Assembly (NCBI GenBank): GCA_963576565.1
Contig: OY755044.1
Coordinates: forward strand, 96,114,752 to 96,178,751
From: Aspidapion aeneum
Lineage: Eukaryota; Arthropoda; Insecta; Coleoptera; Brentidae
DNA: 64,000 nt
Reading direction: 5' to 3'
Shown: positions 21,583-33,279 of the stretch, in pieces
How the letters are laid out: the number at the start of each line of letters is the position of its first letter
Numbering within the stretch: the stretch's first letter is position 1
Program-made: the position numbers and the translations under genes
The notes under the pieces: model-generated
What the model saw: the letters and a program-made list of their open reading frames with translations, nothing else
Told to the model about the DNA's origin: nothing
The model's database searches: none

Positions 21583-22799
21583 TCAATACTTTTTACAATT
21601 CAAAGTCTTATTTACTAGTGTTCTATTGAGTCTTTCGGCTTTTCCATTCTTCTGAGGTGTGTACGGCATAGTATACTCTAATTTTATACCTTTTTCTCTG
21701 CATGCATTTTTAAATGCCTTAGAAGTAAATTCTCCTCCATTATCCATTCTAATCGCTTTGATGTTTATCTCATTTGTTCTTTCCGTTTCTACGACATAAT
21801 CTCTTAGGTTTTGCTCCGCTTCATCTTTGCTTTTTAATAACTTAACAACAGTAAAATGTGAATAATCATCCAAAATTGTTTGGAAATATCTTTTTCCATC
21901 GGTTGTTGCTGGTGCTATCGGTCCACATATGTCGGTGTGAATCAATTCTCCAATTTTAGTAGTTTCTCTTTGCGATTTTTGAAATGGTTGTCTCGTAGCT
22001 TTTCCTTCATTGCAAGTTGAGCAGATACCTTTAGGTACTGGTAAATTTAACTGTCTTAGTGAATCTGAACGTACATGTCCTAAGCGTCTGTGCCATAAAT
22101 CATCAACTGTTAAGTTACAACTTTCTTCCTTGTCTTTATCTTTTAAGATATTTTCGACCACTAAAATGTATAAACCATTTTGATTTTTGCATGTTAATGT
22201 AAACTTGTTATTCTGTATAGTTGTCCTTTCTTTTTCTAATATTAACTTAAAACCTTTTGATGTTAATTTTGAAGCCGACATTAAGTTATGTTTCATATTT
22301 GGAACAATTAATGCTTCTATAGATACTCGCTGGCCTTGGCATAATGCTTTTAAGCATCCTATTTTGTTTGATTTTAAAGTTTCTCCGTTTGCAATGTGGA
22401 TTATTACTGGTTTTTCTAGTTCTCTAATATTTATCATATGTTTCGTTAGTTCTTCTTTTACAAACTGATTGCTTGCTCCAGAATCGAGTACGAATGAGAT
22501 TTTTCCATCTTCTCTTTCTAAACATACATTTGCAGCATACATTTGTGTTTCTTCTTCTTTACTTTCTTCAACGCTATTTGCTACTTGTTTTTGATTACCT
22601 TGTCTATATCTATATTGGCAATTTCCTCTGCCTCTTGAGTTTCTTCTATATCTGTAGCTACTGCCTCTACCTCTGACATTATTAGGACAATTTGATTGCC
22701 AATGCAAATTACTGCCACATTTAAAACAACCTGTAGAAGTTTTGAAACTACTGGAATCTATTTCTTGTTTATCTTTTCCAAAAAGTTTTAACTCTTCGT
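21583..22799 (-). pseudogene. Copia gag-pol fragment
   Basis: Open frame with, in order: a CCHC zinc knuckle (CFKCGSNLHWQSNC, just before the first Met of the long frame), an Arg/Gly/Tyr-rich stretch, aspartic protease (FVLDSGASNQFV), GAG-pre-integrase (LWHRRLGHV, then CSTCNEGKATR) and integrase core (HTDICGPI, LDDYSHFT, MDNGGEFTS, TPQKNGKAERLNR). It ends shortly after the integrase Glu because the element is deleted. Normal Copia polyproteins continue into reverse transcriptase and RNase H. A gag piece (22788-22991) lies upstream in another frame. Confidence 0.85.
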
Positions 22800-23034
22800 C
22801 AATAGCCTAGATTTAACAAAATCTAGTTTCACTCTTTCTATGGTCTCTAGTGCTGTCACCACAGAATCAGACTTTTCAGGTAAAGAAAGCATCAAATGGC
22901 ATATTTTATCACTCTCATCCAACGTTGTGCCATGTTCTTTTAAATCTCTGACAATTGTGTCGAACTTCTGGTGGGTTACCATCAATGGCATCTATGCAGC
23001 CTTCTTTATTGCATATTGTTTTGACTCTGAATAG
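22788..23034 (-). pseudogene. Copia gag fragment
   Basis: Short frame with HQKFDTIVRDLKEHG and DKICHLMLSLPEKSDSVVTA, typical of the Copia gag (UBN2-like) domain. It is separated from the zinc-knuckle frame by a stop or frameshift near 22800 and has lost its start. Confidence 0.65.
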
Positions 23035-23659
23035 CCAGTTGTTAAAGTTGCTTGCCTCTAGTATAGGTATAGCTAATGAACTGCTCATCCTAATGATTCT
23101 ATTTCTACAGCTTACGTTACTTTTATATTAAAAACTATTTTGCAATTGTGCTCTTTTCCTATACTTGCTTCTGATCTAATTTTGGTGTAACGAGCCCATA
23201 ACCTGATAAGATCTGTGGATCTTAGACTGCTTAAAAGATTGAGCACAGGAAAATATCAGAAAATCGTTTATAATTTAGCAACTAAAATTCAATACTTTTT
23301 ACAATTCAAAGTCTTATTGAAGTTAACATACTTGACAAATTGCCAAAACAAATATTCATTTATGTGACACCTTAATATGACGCTCACGTGTCTTGATGGC
23401 GGGTAAAAACGCAATAAGCGTTGATCTGGCTCGAAAGGCAGAAGAGCTGTCGTAGGTCACGGACTAGTTTGTTTCTCTTTATTTGTAATCGATGTTTTCA
23501 TTGATCGATATGTATAGCAGTTTATTTTCTCCTGCTCTTATTCTGGTTTCTCTCGTATCTCGGTAGATGGCGCTTCTTGCGATAGTTTTCTCTCTATTTA
23601 CATAGGATTAGAGACAAAACCGTCTAATTAAGTTCACAAAAGTGTCACATTGTCCAAGC

Positions 23660-23719
23660 AGTGTTCTGAGGAGTCCCATGAGGACGAAACAGTCCCATAA
23701 GGACAAAACAGTCAACACT
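23660..23719 (+). ncRNA. Expanded hammerhead ribozyme variant, sense to PRKDC
   Basis: AGTGTT and AACACT still pair as stem I, and the core CTGAGGA, stem II GTCC/GGAC (loop CATGA) and GAA are intact. Stem III is changed by an internal duplication of a stem-II-like block (GTCCCATAAGGAC), giving 60 nt in place of 48. Stem III would be only AC/GU plus an extra hairpin. Activity is uncertain. Confidence 0.7.
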
Positions 23720-23848
23720 TATTAGGTGTCCATTAGATCTTGGACCCCCGTGAAGTTAAGCTTTCAAGCTACCCACGGAAAAATATAAGAGAAACAAAAA
23801 CTCCTTTTTACCCGATTAGCTACGAAACTAGTATGATAGATTATTTAT

Positions 23849-24120
23849 ATTTCTTTTGAATAAAATATTGTGCTTTTAAAAAATAAATGTTATTGTTTAA
23901 CCCAACTGTTTTAGGAAACAAGTACTTTTAAAACTGTTTTATTTGATTTGTTTAATACATATTTCAAACAAATAAAAACCTAATCTCGACCTTACATATG
24001 TCCAACATATTACTGATGCGAGAGAGAGGAGAAAGACAGACCATTTTGTTCATATTTTCCACTGTCGAACACTGTCAAATGGCATTTTGTAGGAGAGGCC
24101 GTGAAAATTTTTGAAACTTA
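23849..24120. other. Intronic sequence, nothing identified
   Basis: AT-rich intron E-F sequence between the hammerhead insertion and the next TCTG-array repeat. No coding similarity. Confidence 0.3.
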
Positions 24121-24260
24121 TTAGCTCACACATATACTATACTATAGTAGTGTGAGCTATGGTGATCCTAATTTTTTCGAGAAAAAAAAAGTTGCTCCGA
24201 TTTCAAAATTTTTTATATATCTTTGCGTTTCAGATGATTTTGAAACTTTTTTGTTGCGCC

Positions 24261-24294
<34 letters not shown>

Positions 24295-24880
24295 ATGTCT
24301 GTCTGTGTGTCTGTATGTCTGTCTGTAACGACCAACGCGCATAACTCAAAAACCGCTTGGCCGATTTTAATGAAATTTGGTACCTAGACTGGGTCTTGGG
24401 TCGAGATGGTCCCATTTAAAAATGAACAAAATCCACGGAATATAAACCAAATAAAAGGGTGGGGGTAGATTTCAAAAATTACAGTTTATGTGAAAATATG
24501 GCGTGTGTGATATTAAACGAAAGGTAATTGAGTCTGCAGTTAAACAAAATACATTTTAATTTATTTAAAAAAAAAGGGTGGGGGTATATTTTAAAAATTA
24601 GAGTTTAAGTGAAAATATGGCGTGTGTGATATCAAACGAAAGGTAATTGAGTCCGGACTTACAAAATACATTTTAGTTTTTGTTTTTTTTGTAAGGGTGG
24701 GGGTAGATTTCAAAAATTTGAGTTTAAGTCAAAACATGGCTTGTGTGGTATCAAACAAAAGGTAATTTAGTCTGGAGTTGAATAAAATATATTTCAGTTT
24801 TTAGTTATATTAGCTCACACGTACACTATAACTATAGTACCTAGTGTGAGCTTAGGGGCCCATATATTGGCAGAGTATTT
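24121..24880 (+). repeat. Hairpin-ended TCTG-array repeat, copy 4 (+)
   Basis: Complete copy from TTAGCTCACAC to GGCAGAGTATTT, with a TCTG array at about 24260-24325 and the three subrepeats. Confidence 0.88.
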
Positions 24881-25742
24881 TTTTAGTCAGCAAACATCGA
24901 TAGAATTGTTCACTAATCAACTCTAAGCATAATTTGTTAAATTAATAGGGCGGGGTTTACCGATGGGCTTAGGCGTATAATGCAAAATAAGATATGACTA
25001 AGAGGAACTTATTTTCATAGTAATAAAACTAGTTAAGGGTATACTTAAGTTAGCAAAAAAAAGTATTCTAGCTAATCTCTAAGGATGGCAAGTATTTCTG
25101 ACAAGTGAAAAACAATATGAAATGAATGCCCTTATTTTCTTAGTTCTAAAAGCTTATGAGATGAGAGGTTGTATTATAACAAAAGCTTAAATTGCGATCT
25201 GGCTGTTATTTAAAAGCCCCAAAGCCTTGCCAGAGTTATCTGATGCCCATCAATTTGACACATTCGATTATGTTAATGTTTCTTAGACCCACGTACAAAT
25301 GAGAAAGAGTGATTATTTGGCTTATTTTAAGACTAAAAGTTCCCATGCGCAAAGGTTCACAAAAACTTCGTTGCCGATTAACAAACTTTTGAAATTAATT
25401 ATTTTTTTTTAATTTTCGTTAATGGCTCTCGTAATTTTTAAAATATTTAGCTCATCAGGCATGCCAATGAATAATTGGAATCTAAAAGAAAATATTTTTT
25501 CAGCGGAAATGCTTCTTTTTCACCTTCCGCTGAACCTGATGCGTCATTGATAGATTCTGAGATACAGAATAAATTCCTTGTTTTATCGAGAAACTTTTTG
25601 GTCGCTTGAAGTTTTTGGTATCTGTGACCGTTACAAAATATTAATTTACTATTGTTTAGATTAGATCTTGGAGCTTTTCTGGCGAAGCTTTCATGATTGT
25701 AAATAACAGCCAGCATACTACCATGTGAAAATTTTTTAAAAC
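24881..25742. other. Intronic sequence, nothing identified
   Basis: No repeat family or coding similarity recognised. An 89-codon minus frame at 25447-25716 has no family features. Confidence 0.3.
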
Positions 25743-25756
25743 TAAGTAAATAAGTT

Positions 25757-26118
25757 AAACAAGTTTCATGGCTAATCGGGCAAAAAGGAGTTTTTTGTTT
25801 CCCTTATATTTTTCCGTGGGTAGCTTGAAAGCTTAACCTCACGGGGGTCCAAGATCTAATGGACACCTAATAAGTGTTGACAGTTAACCGTTTCGTCCTT
25901 ATGGGACTCCTCAGAACACTGCTGGTCAAGTGACAAATCTTGCGAAGTTAATCAGACGGTTTTGTCTCTAATTAAATGTAATTAGTGAGCGAACTATAGC
26001 AAGAGGCGCCATCTACCGGGATACGAGAGAAACAAAAAACCAAAAGCAGGGAAAAACACTGCTATACAATATCGATCAATGAAAAGATCGAATGCAAATA
26101 AAGGAAATTTCACGTTTG
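25757..26118 (-). mobile_element. Short hammerhead retroelement copy (-)
   Basis: Flanked by a 14-bp target duplication TAAGTAAATAAGTT (25743-25756 and 26119-26132). It begins AAACAAGTTTCATGG and ends TTTCACGTTTG, with an internal deletion after GATCGAATGCAAATAAA. It is the cleanest insertion of the family and shows that the unit moves as a discrete element. Confidence 0.85.
25873..25920 (-). ncRNA. Type I hammerhead ribozyme
   Basis: Same 48-nt fold with intact core and stems as at 1093-1140; antisense to PRKDC, intron E-F. Confidence 0.9.
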
Positions 26119-26132
26119 TAAGTAAATAAGTT

Positions 26133-26571
26133 TCTGTTTTTCCAATTTTAAAGGCGCCGCTAGTGCATTTTCCAAATTTGTAAATCAGCCAGAATTATTT
26201 TTAGTTATAGTGTTCTATAACATCAGTTTATAGGTTCAGTTTCAAGACTAAGGAAATAAGGGCACAAATGAGCCCAATTTTTGGATCCGAATATTTTTAG
26301 CCACGGATATTTTCCACCACTTAAGATGAGCCAGAGTACTTTTCTTATAATATTTATGAACTCTTCTTCTTAGTGCAAAAGATTTAGAACTAGGAAAAGA
26401 AATCGACTGATATGATTTACTATCATCACTACCTTCCTAGCTAGCCTATTATCACACTTCAAGTGAAGCCATGATAATATATTAGCCTTGAAAACAATTT
26501 TTTGTAAATATCTCAGAAACTAAAGCTCCCACTAAGTTTTTGGTTTTAACAAGAATTATTGAGCAAAATAT
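26133..26571. repeat. Dispersed repeat, inverted relative to 56.6-57.1 kb
   Basis: From about 26440, sequences such as AAATATCTCAGAAACTAA and GGTTTTAACAAGAATTATTGAG are minus-strand relatives of 56760-57060. The repeat continues after the LTR as 26999-27230 (CGGTTCAGCGGCTTAGGAGC). The first 300 bp are unassigned. Confidence 0.55.
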
Positions 26572-26994
26572 TGTCATGTATGTAATTTGGACATGCTATC
26601 CGGAACTTGGTTGGTTGACCTGATGTAAAAGTATTAGGACGTCAACCTAGGAAGTATGTGGTGCAAACCATTTATGTTTAAGATTAAGACACGTTTGTAA
26701 TCACATGCTTCTATAAAACCAATCAAGAACGGATAGTCGGGGTTCAGTTCAGTGAGTACGCTAAGTAACTAAGTTCTCAACAGTTAAGTTTAGAAGCAGT
26801 AAAGAGATTCTGGTCGAGAGCTGAACCCGACCTACACGTGAATAATATTTGTATCAGAAAACTGGGCCAGACAGTAGTGATTAGTGTGTAAGTATCTTTG
26901 TACTTAGTATTAAATAAATCCTTAAACTATCTCACGATCCTCTTTATTTGTGCGCAACAAGGACACAAATAGTCACGACAGCCCCCTCGTGACA
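26572..26994 (+). mobile_element. Solo LTR with ATAT target site
   Basis: 423 bp, TGTCATGTATG...CCTCGTGACA, flanked by ATAT (26568-26571 and 26995-26998). It has a TCAGTTCAGTGAG initiator-like sequence, and AATAAA about 80 bp before the end, supporting plus orientation. The related repeat at 56.7 kb lacks it and shows the empty site. Gypsy-type by its ends and target. Confidence 0.75.
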
Positions 26995-26998
26995 ATAT

Positions 26999-27450
26999 AT
27001 TCTACTATATTCCGAAAACAGTGTATTGATAGGATATTACATTAAAAAGTTAGCATTTTTTAAAGTTTTTAATTGTCAAAAAACAGTAGCATTAATGGAT
27101 TTTGACCAAAATCTAATCAGCTCGTAAGAGTGTCGAACACTATTTTACCTGAAAATTTTATGAAAATCGGTTCAGCGGCTTAGGAGCTATCGTGTTACGG
27201 ACAGAAATAATGCTAGGATAGGTCAAAATACATCCAAATAACACATTTTTGGCGTTATCTCAAAAAAAAAATTCGTCGAATATAATACCTTCTCTAGCCA
27301 TTACTACGCGGGCTGGAAAGGTAAAAATTGATTATTATCATTAAAAGAACATATTTATTCATACATACAGACTAAGAAAATAAATTTCAAAAAATATACA
27401 CGGCCTCCCCTACTAATTTGTTTGTTATAATTAGTGGTTTTGTTTTTTAG
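26999..27450. repeat. Dispersed repeat, remainder, and intron end
   Basis: 27090-27210 reads GATTTTGACCAAAATCTAATC ... CGGTTCAGCGGCTTAGGAGC ... CGTGTTACGGACAGAAATA, the inverted counterpart of 56115-56160 and 56610-56720. The last 150 bp are the normal 3' end of the intron before exon F. Confidence 0.55.
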
Positions 27451-29390
27451 GAAGGAATCACCCATCCAACCAACACGAGTCTGAAAGACTTTTCTGGAAA
27501 ATGTTTTAGCGAGCTAGTAAAGTGGAATATAAAACAATCAAACGAAGACTTATTTGCCACTGTTCCTAACAGTGTTAAGCTGCTATGTAGTACTATTCGA
27601 TATTTTAGTACTCATCCAGATATTAACAAAAAAATGGGCGCAGCTTTAATTTTTAATAATATTTATCGTGATGTGCGAGAAGAAAGAGCAATTTTAGTCA
27701 ATTTTACTTTGGAAATGCTGTATTCTTTTTTAACGAGTTTAGCGTTGTTGGAAATCGATTCAGAAGAAAATAGAAACGTTGCCGTACACATTAACAAAGC
27801 TGTTAGCCATCTAAAGCGAATAATTCTTGAAAAGCACAAAATTTTTCTCAAAAATAACTCAGAACATAAAATAGCTCCAGATTTAGAATCCAACGATCTT
27901 AATGGTATTTCAAAATGGTTATTGTTGCAGTGCGGAAGTGCGAGCAAATTTTGTCGAGATACTGCAATGGACATGTTTGTGCATATTGCTCCTCTGAATG
28001 GTTTAAACATTCGCAATTTTGTGGCGCAAAATTACAACAACGTTTGTTCAATATTTGAGTCGAATTTATCGAAATCTTTCAATTTGCGTGATTCTATTGA
28101 CACAATTGATAATTTAGCTGTGTTAAAATGGATGCAGTCTTTAATATGTTTAATTGATGGTTGTGTATTTATAATTCAGAATAATTTGTCAGAGGTTACA
28201 TTTGATGAGCACTGCCTTTTACTACGAGGTCTCCAACAATTTTTTACGATTCTGCAGAATAATTCTTTAGATGATGTAATAAAAAACATAAATCCAAATT
28301 TGCCAAATCCTACTGTGACCATTCTAGACAAAAAACAATTTGTGTCAATAAAAGGTTCTTGCTTTTTAGCAATTCTAAAACTGGCTAAAGTTGTGGCTAC
28401 GAATATGTCGACGGCAAAAAGTGAAATGTTTTGGAGCTACGAAATGCTAGACTTAATAAAATATGCAATTTTTGATCCCTCCTCTATTGGAATTCAGAAT
28501 AACTTGGAACATAAAGATAAGGACTTATTAATATTGCTAGTAAACTCTTTGACGCAAAAATTGCCTCAAAGTATTATTTTAAAGCTTGTAGGTATTTTAC
28601 AAGAGCACGTAGCTTTAAATTTTGAACTCGATATTAATATCAAAAAAGTAAGTCTAAAACAGAGACAAATTTTAAAAGGACTTATGCTTTTAAAATCTAG
28701 TCCAATAAACAATCTATTTAATGTTGAACAATATTCAAAAGGTCTTATTAATGCATTGATGCAAAACTTTTATACATACTTAGAAGGTGATCAAATATAT
28801 CTATCAAATATATCTGACAGTACAAGTGAATATTGTAATTTGGTTTTAGAGTTTTCTTTAACCAACAAAGAAGAATTTAAGTTATTTATTTCGCATGTTT
28901 TTAAGCGGTATACCGTACATGCTAAAGATACTGAATTTGATAATATAACGTTTTTTGGTGCCTTCTTATTTATGAAATTTGGAGATACCCTTATGAAAGC
29001 GATTCTTGAAAATCCTGATTTGTTCTTCGAGTTACCATTAGATAACATGGATGTTGTAACCAAACTGACGTTATTAATTTTAAAACAAATTGGAAGAACT
29101 AATATAAACATTAACTGCTATGATAGATTTGTAAAAGTCCTTATTTCAAAATGGTCAATTTTCGAAGACTACTTTAATGCCAATAGCATAGAAGACGGCT
29201 TTGAGTATGTTAAAGAACTTGTAAAAGTAATGAAAAAGAAACAGAATGAATGGACGGTACTTCATGATTGGATTGTGAATTTGATTCTTGATTGTACTCC
29301 TAGCCAAGGAAATTTTGAGAGAGTCCATATGTATTCAAATGCACTGCATACTTTGGTGGAAATTGTAGGAGTTGATTCGTTACACTTAGA
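27451..29390 (+). CDS. PRKDC: PRKDC exon F, the long central exon
   Basis: This is the largest exon, 1,940 bp, from TTTTTTAG at 27450 to GTAAGT at 29391, with phase 0 in and 2 out. It encodes about 646 residues of HEAT-repeat solenoid. Near its N-terminus, after LKDFSGKCFSELVKWNIKQ (vertebrate LRDFCGRCIREFLKWSIKQ), it has KMGAALIFNNIYRDVREE, matching vertebrate RLGASLAFNNIYREFREE, the best conserved block of the window. ISKWLLLQCG also has a vertebrate counterpart (LVKWLLAHCG). The rest is rich in Leu, Ile, Asn and Lys and diverged, as is usual for this region. It is uninterrupted and shows no inserted repeat, which argues for purifying selection on a working gene. Confidence 0.93.
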
Positions 29391-30137
29391 GTAAGTTTCG
29401 GAAATATTTTATTAGTCCGTCGGTGGTGCACATAAGGACAGAATAACAAAAATCTAAAATTTGATTTTATGTGATAATATGATCAAAAATGCTTATGAGG
29501 AGTACATCTAATACTAAGGTTAAGTATTTTAATTTAAAAAAAATGCATATTTGCTGTATTTAAAATTAGCTAAATCTTTTCCTTAACATTATTAAACATC
29601 AATATCTACGGTATCTGCATCTTTTTCATTATTCATATCATCATCATCATCCTTATCTTAACCATTTTCATTACCTTTATTATCTCCACCATAGAAGCCT
29701 TTATACTTAACACCACTCTTTTTAATTATTTTTTTCGTTTCTTCGCATCCAGTTAAATCTATCGCCATAGTGTTAATCCTTCAGGTTTTCCTAGAGTAAC
29801 ATTGTCGAAATTTCTTATACTCTTTATGGCCCATCTCAATTACATCTCCTGACAGTAGCCTACTGGCAAACGTAGCGATTTTATTATATCAGTTCCCTGC
29901 AGCAATAGTTATGAACGCTAGCACTCGTTTTATACCATCTATAAAGGAAAATTGCTGTTTCAAAACCATACCTTTAAAATTTTTCCTCGTTGATGTAGTG
30001 CCCACAAGAAGTGATGGAATCCTTTATCGATACCGGTTATTTTGAAAACAAATTCAGGTTTTTAAAAAATTTGCGTGCTCCACCTTGTTTAGGTTGATCG
30101 AAAACGAGACCTATTTCATCATAAAACTGAGTTGTTA
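29391..30137. other. Intron with weak antisense coding-like stretch
   Basis: On the minus strand, broken frames read FYDEIGLVFDQPKQGGARKFFK and, from about 29768, MAIDLTGCEETKKIIKKSG with a later Asp-rich tract. They hold several stops and frameshifts. I do not recognise the family. It may be a decayed mobile-element gene. Confidence 0.3.
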
Positions 30138-30762
30138 TTAGCTCACACATATACTATACTATAGTAGTGTGAGCTATGGTGATCCTAATTTTTTCGAGAA
30201 AAAAAAAGTTGCTCCGATTTCAAAAAATTTTATATATCTTTGCGTTTCAGATGATTTTGAAACTTTTTTGTTGCGCCGTCTGTCTGTCTGTCTGTCTGTA
30301 TGTCTGTCTGTCTGTATGTCTGTCTGTAACGACCAACGCGCATAACTCAAAAACCGCTTGGCCGATTTTAATGAAATTTGGTACCTAGACTGGGTGTTGG
30401 GTCGAGATGGTCCCATTTAAAAATGAATAAAATGCACCGAACACAAACCAAATAAAAGGGTGGGGGTAGATTTTAAAAATTAGAGTTTAAGTGAAAATAT
30501 GCCGTGTGTGATATCAAACGAAAGGTAATTGAGTCCGGAGTTTAACAAAATACATTTTAGTTTTTGTTTTTTTTAAGGGTGGGGGTAGATTTTAAAAATT
30601 TGAGTTTAAGTCAAAACATGGCTTGTGTGGTATCAAACAAAAGGTAATTTAGTCCGGAGTTGAATAAAATATATTTCAGTTTTTAGTTATATTGGCTCAC
30701 ACGTACACTATAACTATAGTACCTAGTGTGAGCTTAGGGGCCCATATCTTGGCAGAGTATTT
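30138..30762 (+). repeat. Hairpin-ended TCTG-array repeat, copy 5 (+)
   Basis: Plus copy with both hairpin ends. It has only two of the three internal subrepeats, which explains its shorter length. TCTG array at about 30278-30330. Confidence 0.88.
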
Positions 30763-32636
30763 TACTTTTACTAAAGCTTTTGGATAGTCATTCACTTCTT
30801 GCTTGCCGCTGCTGTAGTTCTTGATACATATCGACTCATAAATTAGAAAGTCCGCCATTTTGGATCGGCCATTTTAATGTTTTAAGGAACTAAAAATTAG
30901 ATTGAATGACCTTAATCAGTGCAAGTTTTTGAATTTGAGGCAAATTGGTTTACAAATAAACATGTCCGCCATTTTAAATCCGACATGTTTATTTCTTAAT
31001 AAAAAAATTTCAAACTTATATGGTCACCGAAACTCGATACATATATCAAGTGTCAAGTCTCTAGCTCATCAGAAAGTATCTGAAATAGCTGTCGCAAGAT
31101 TTGAAACAGAAATGGGTATGGAAACACGCATACAGAATCAAGTAAAATAAAACCATTTAAAAAAAGAGGGGACGTAAATTATACTTTTTTAAAATAGCTA
31201 TAAGATATGTTAACTAGGTAGCAAAGAAATATCGGTGTACTCGGCGGAACTTTTTTTATAATTCTAGCTAACTTAAAAATTTTAATATTTTTTTAATCAA
31301 AAATACTTTTTCATAAAACTTTGTATTATAGGAAGTCTACAAATAAGTGGTGTGTTAACAATTATTGCAAAATAAAGTACCTACGTGCTCCCTTAATATC
31401 CATGCTGACACCGTCTAAATTTGACGTCTGACAAATAACGAATAAAAGTTTTTCTGTCACAGTTTTAAAAACACCTAATTTAATAAGCAGGGTGTAAGCA
31501 AAGCCAACTTTGCGCTTATGCTAATATATATGTGGGTTTAAATAATAAAATTCTTATGTTGCCTTGCGGCCGTATCTATAGGTAACATTTTAAAGACATG
31601 TGTGATTAGTTTAAACTAAATTTGTTTTACTATTATTGGCGCCCTAATGTAGTTATTTGTCCTTATGTGCAGCGGAGGTTAACCCAAAAATAAGTTTTTT
31701 GTTAAACGAATTTAATATCTCTAAGACTCCTAGTTTTGACATGACAAGCTGTCATCCTTGAGCGTTTTGAGACATTCAAGATGGCGGCCGGTACGGGAAT
31801 AAAAAATTGTAAAAAAATAGTTTTTAAAACATAAAACCAACAGTGGGAGTAATCAATTACTATTGGAATCTTATTAAACATAGCAAAAGCTCCGACCCTC
31901 ATCCCTTTAGAAACGTAGTCAAAATGGCGCCGCCATCTTGGATTTTTGACTATTTTTTTCCTTTATTAGCCTTTTAAAAGTATTTATTTTTTGGGAAAAT
32001 CTGTAGAAAAGAAATTGAAAGCACATTACGAAACCTATCAAACGAGATACCTACAAACTACTTAAGTACCACCCTTGCAAAGATATATAAACAAAATCCT
32101 TCGCCAAAAAATATTTAAAATTTTTTAAAAAAAGTGAAGGTTTACAAGAATGCTTGTTACAATTTCACCTGCATATATGGGGTGACCTTGTGACAAAAGA
32201 AACGTAGCATAAATGCCCAAATACGGCGTCTACCCGATCGAGATTGTTGCAAAAATAAACTTTAGTTCAGAATAATTTAAAAAAAACTAAATTCCTTAAG
32301 CACTTCTGTCACACAGTTTTCTTTATAAATAAAATTAAATATTTATTTCTTTAAAAGAAAACATTATAAGTTAATCTTTTTGTAATGTCGCATGTGACCA
32401 ATTTCTATATGGGCGAGTCCCTGGCGGCCTTCTTTAGTATCGTGGCATCGCTACAAACACCAAAATATTGTCACAAATTCATCCCGCATTTTGTTTAAAT
32501 TTTATTATGTGCTTCACGAGCTTTGTTCGTCAGTGAATAAACAAAACTATAGCGAACACCACCCACAGCTTATATATTGGCTACATAAAATCGTTTCTGT
32601 TGGGTAAAATGAAGTATACGGAAAACGTAAAATATT
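30763..32636. other. Long intronic stretch, nothing identified
   Basis: About 1.9 kb without recognised repeat ends, RNA gene or protein similarity. It contains several CATTTT/GGCGGC phrases (for example 31780-31935) but no clear repeat unit. Confidence 0.3.
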
Positions 32637-33230
32637 GTCACGAGGGAGTTTTAACGTGACGTAACACAGTTTAAGTTAGGTTTTATGGTTTTATTTAACA
32701 ATACTGATAATTACTACTTACATTAAATACATCTTGCTAACAAAATGCGTATCCTCCAGCTACGCTCGACTTCTGACTAGTACTTGTCTTCACTGTTAAC
32801 TTGTACGTCTGGGACGTTACGTTCTCAGCTTACAACTTACTGCTAAACTCTTTTGTAGATGCTTTTATTAAAAACCATTAATAGGTTATCGAGATGTGTT
32901 TTGTTTCCTGTATAAACATCATCGATGACCGGTCAATCGCTTATGGTTTTTATTCCGTATACAGTTTATTACACGTTTTAATACAAATTAAACTATATAC
33001 AGAAGTTCATTTCCTTAGAATGTTTAGGGTTAATGTGCACTTGCTTATAAACGTGCCATTTAGTTAATGGGACATTATTTTCTATCCTGACGTTTGTCGA
33101 CTTATCCAACGTTGACTGTGTTCTAGACGGAACCGGGGGCTTCTTTGGAGTCCATGATCATGTGTTTCGTGGTGATAGCTTAATACACTTTTAAATTGTA
33201 ACCGACTAAATGACGAGAAGACAGTCTTGT
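32637..33230. other. Possible LTR-like segment
   Basis: Begins TGTCACGAGGGAG after AATAT, just like the end of the LTR at 26994 read on the other strand, and may end at TTGTCACA near 33229. No target duplication is seen and no internal region, so I only suggest a truncated LTR. Confidence 0.25.
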
Positions 33231-33279
33231 CACATAGTGACCACATTCTACGGTACATTTATTTATTTTTGCATTTTAG

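Larger units (their letters stand above)
21497..23375 (-). mobile_element. Internally deleted Copia element
   Basis: Copia-type LTR retrotransposon in minus orientation. Matching LTR sequence (TGATAAG...TCTGTGGATCTTAG) lies at 21497-21613 and 23204-23375, the left LTR being truncated on its inner side. On the minus strand the sequence after the right LTR is GGTTATGGGCTCGTTAC, like the half-tRNA(iMet) primer site of Copia elements. Reverse transcriptase and RNase H are missing: integrase runs straight into LTR sequence. The candidate 5-bp target duplication is TGACG. Confidence 0.75.
21417..23836 (+). mobile_element. Hammerhead retroelement split by Copia
   Basis: 12-bp target duplications TAGATTATTTAT at 21405-21416 and 23837-23848 enclose a plus-oriented unit: CAAACGTGAAATTT start and GGCTTAAAAATTCCG at 21420-21496, then, after the Copia insertion, GACGCTCACGTG from 23376 to ACGAAACTAGTATGA. 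It is more diverged than the other copies and so probably older. Its ribozyme is the expanded variant at 23660. Confidence 0.75.

Noticed and set aside
32637..33230. Complete fourth solo LTR
   Set aside because: The start looks right (TGTCACGAGG after AATAT) but the supposed end has no matching target duplication, so it is listed only as a weak possibility.
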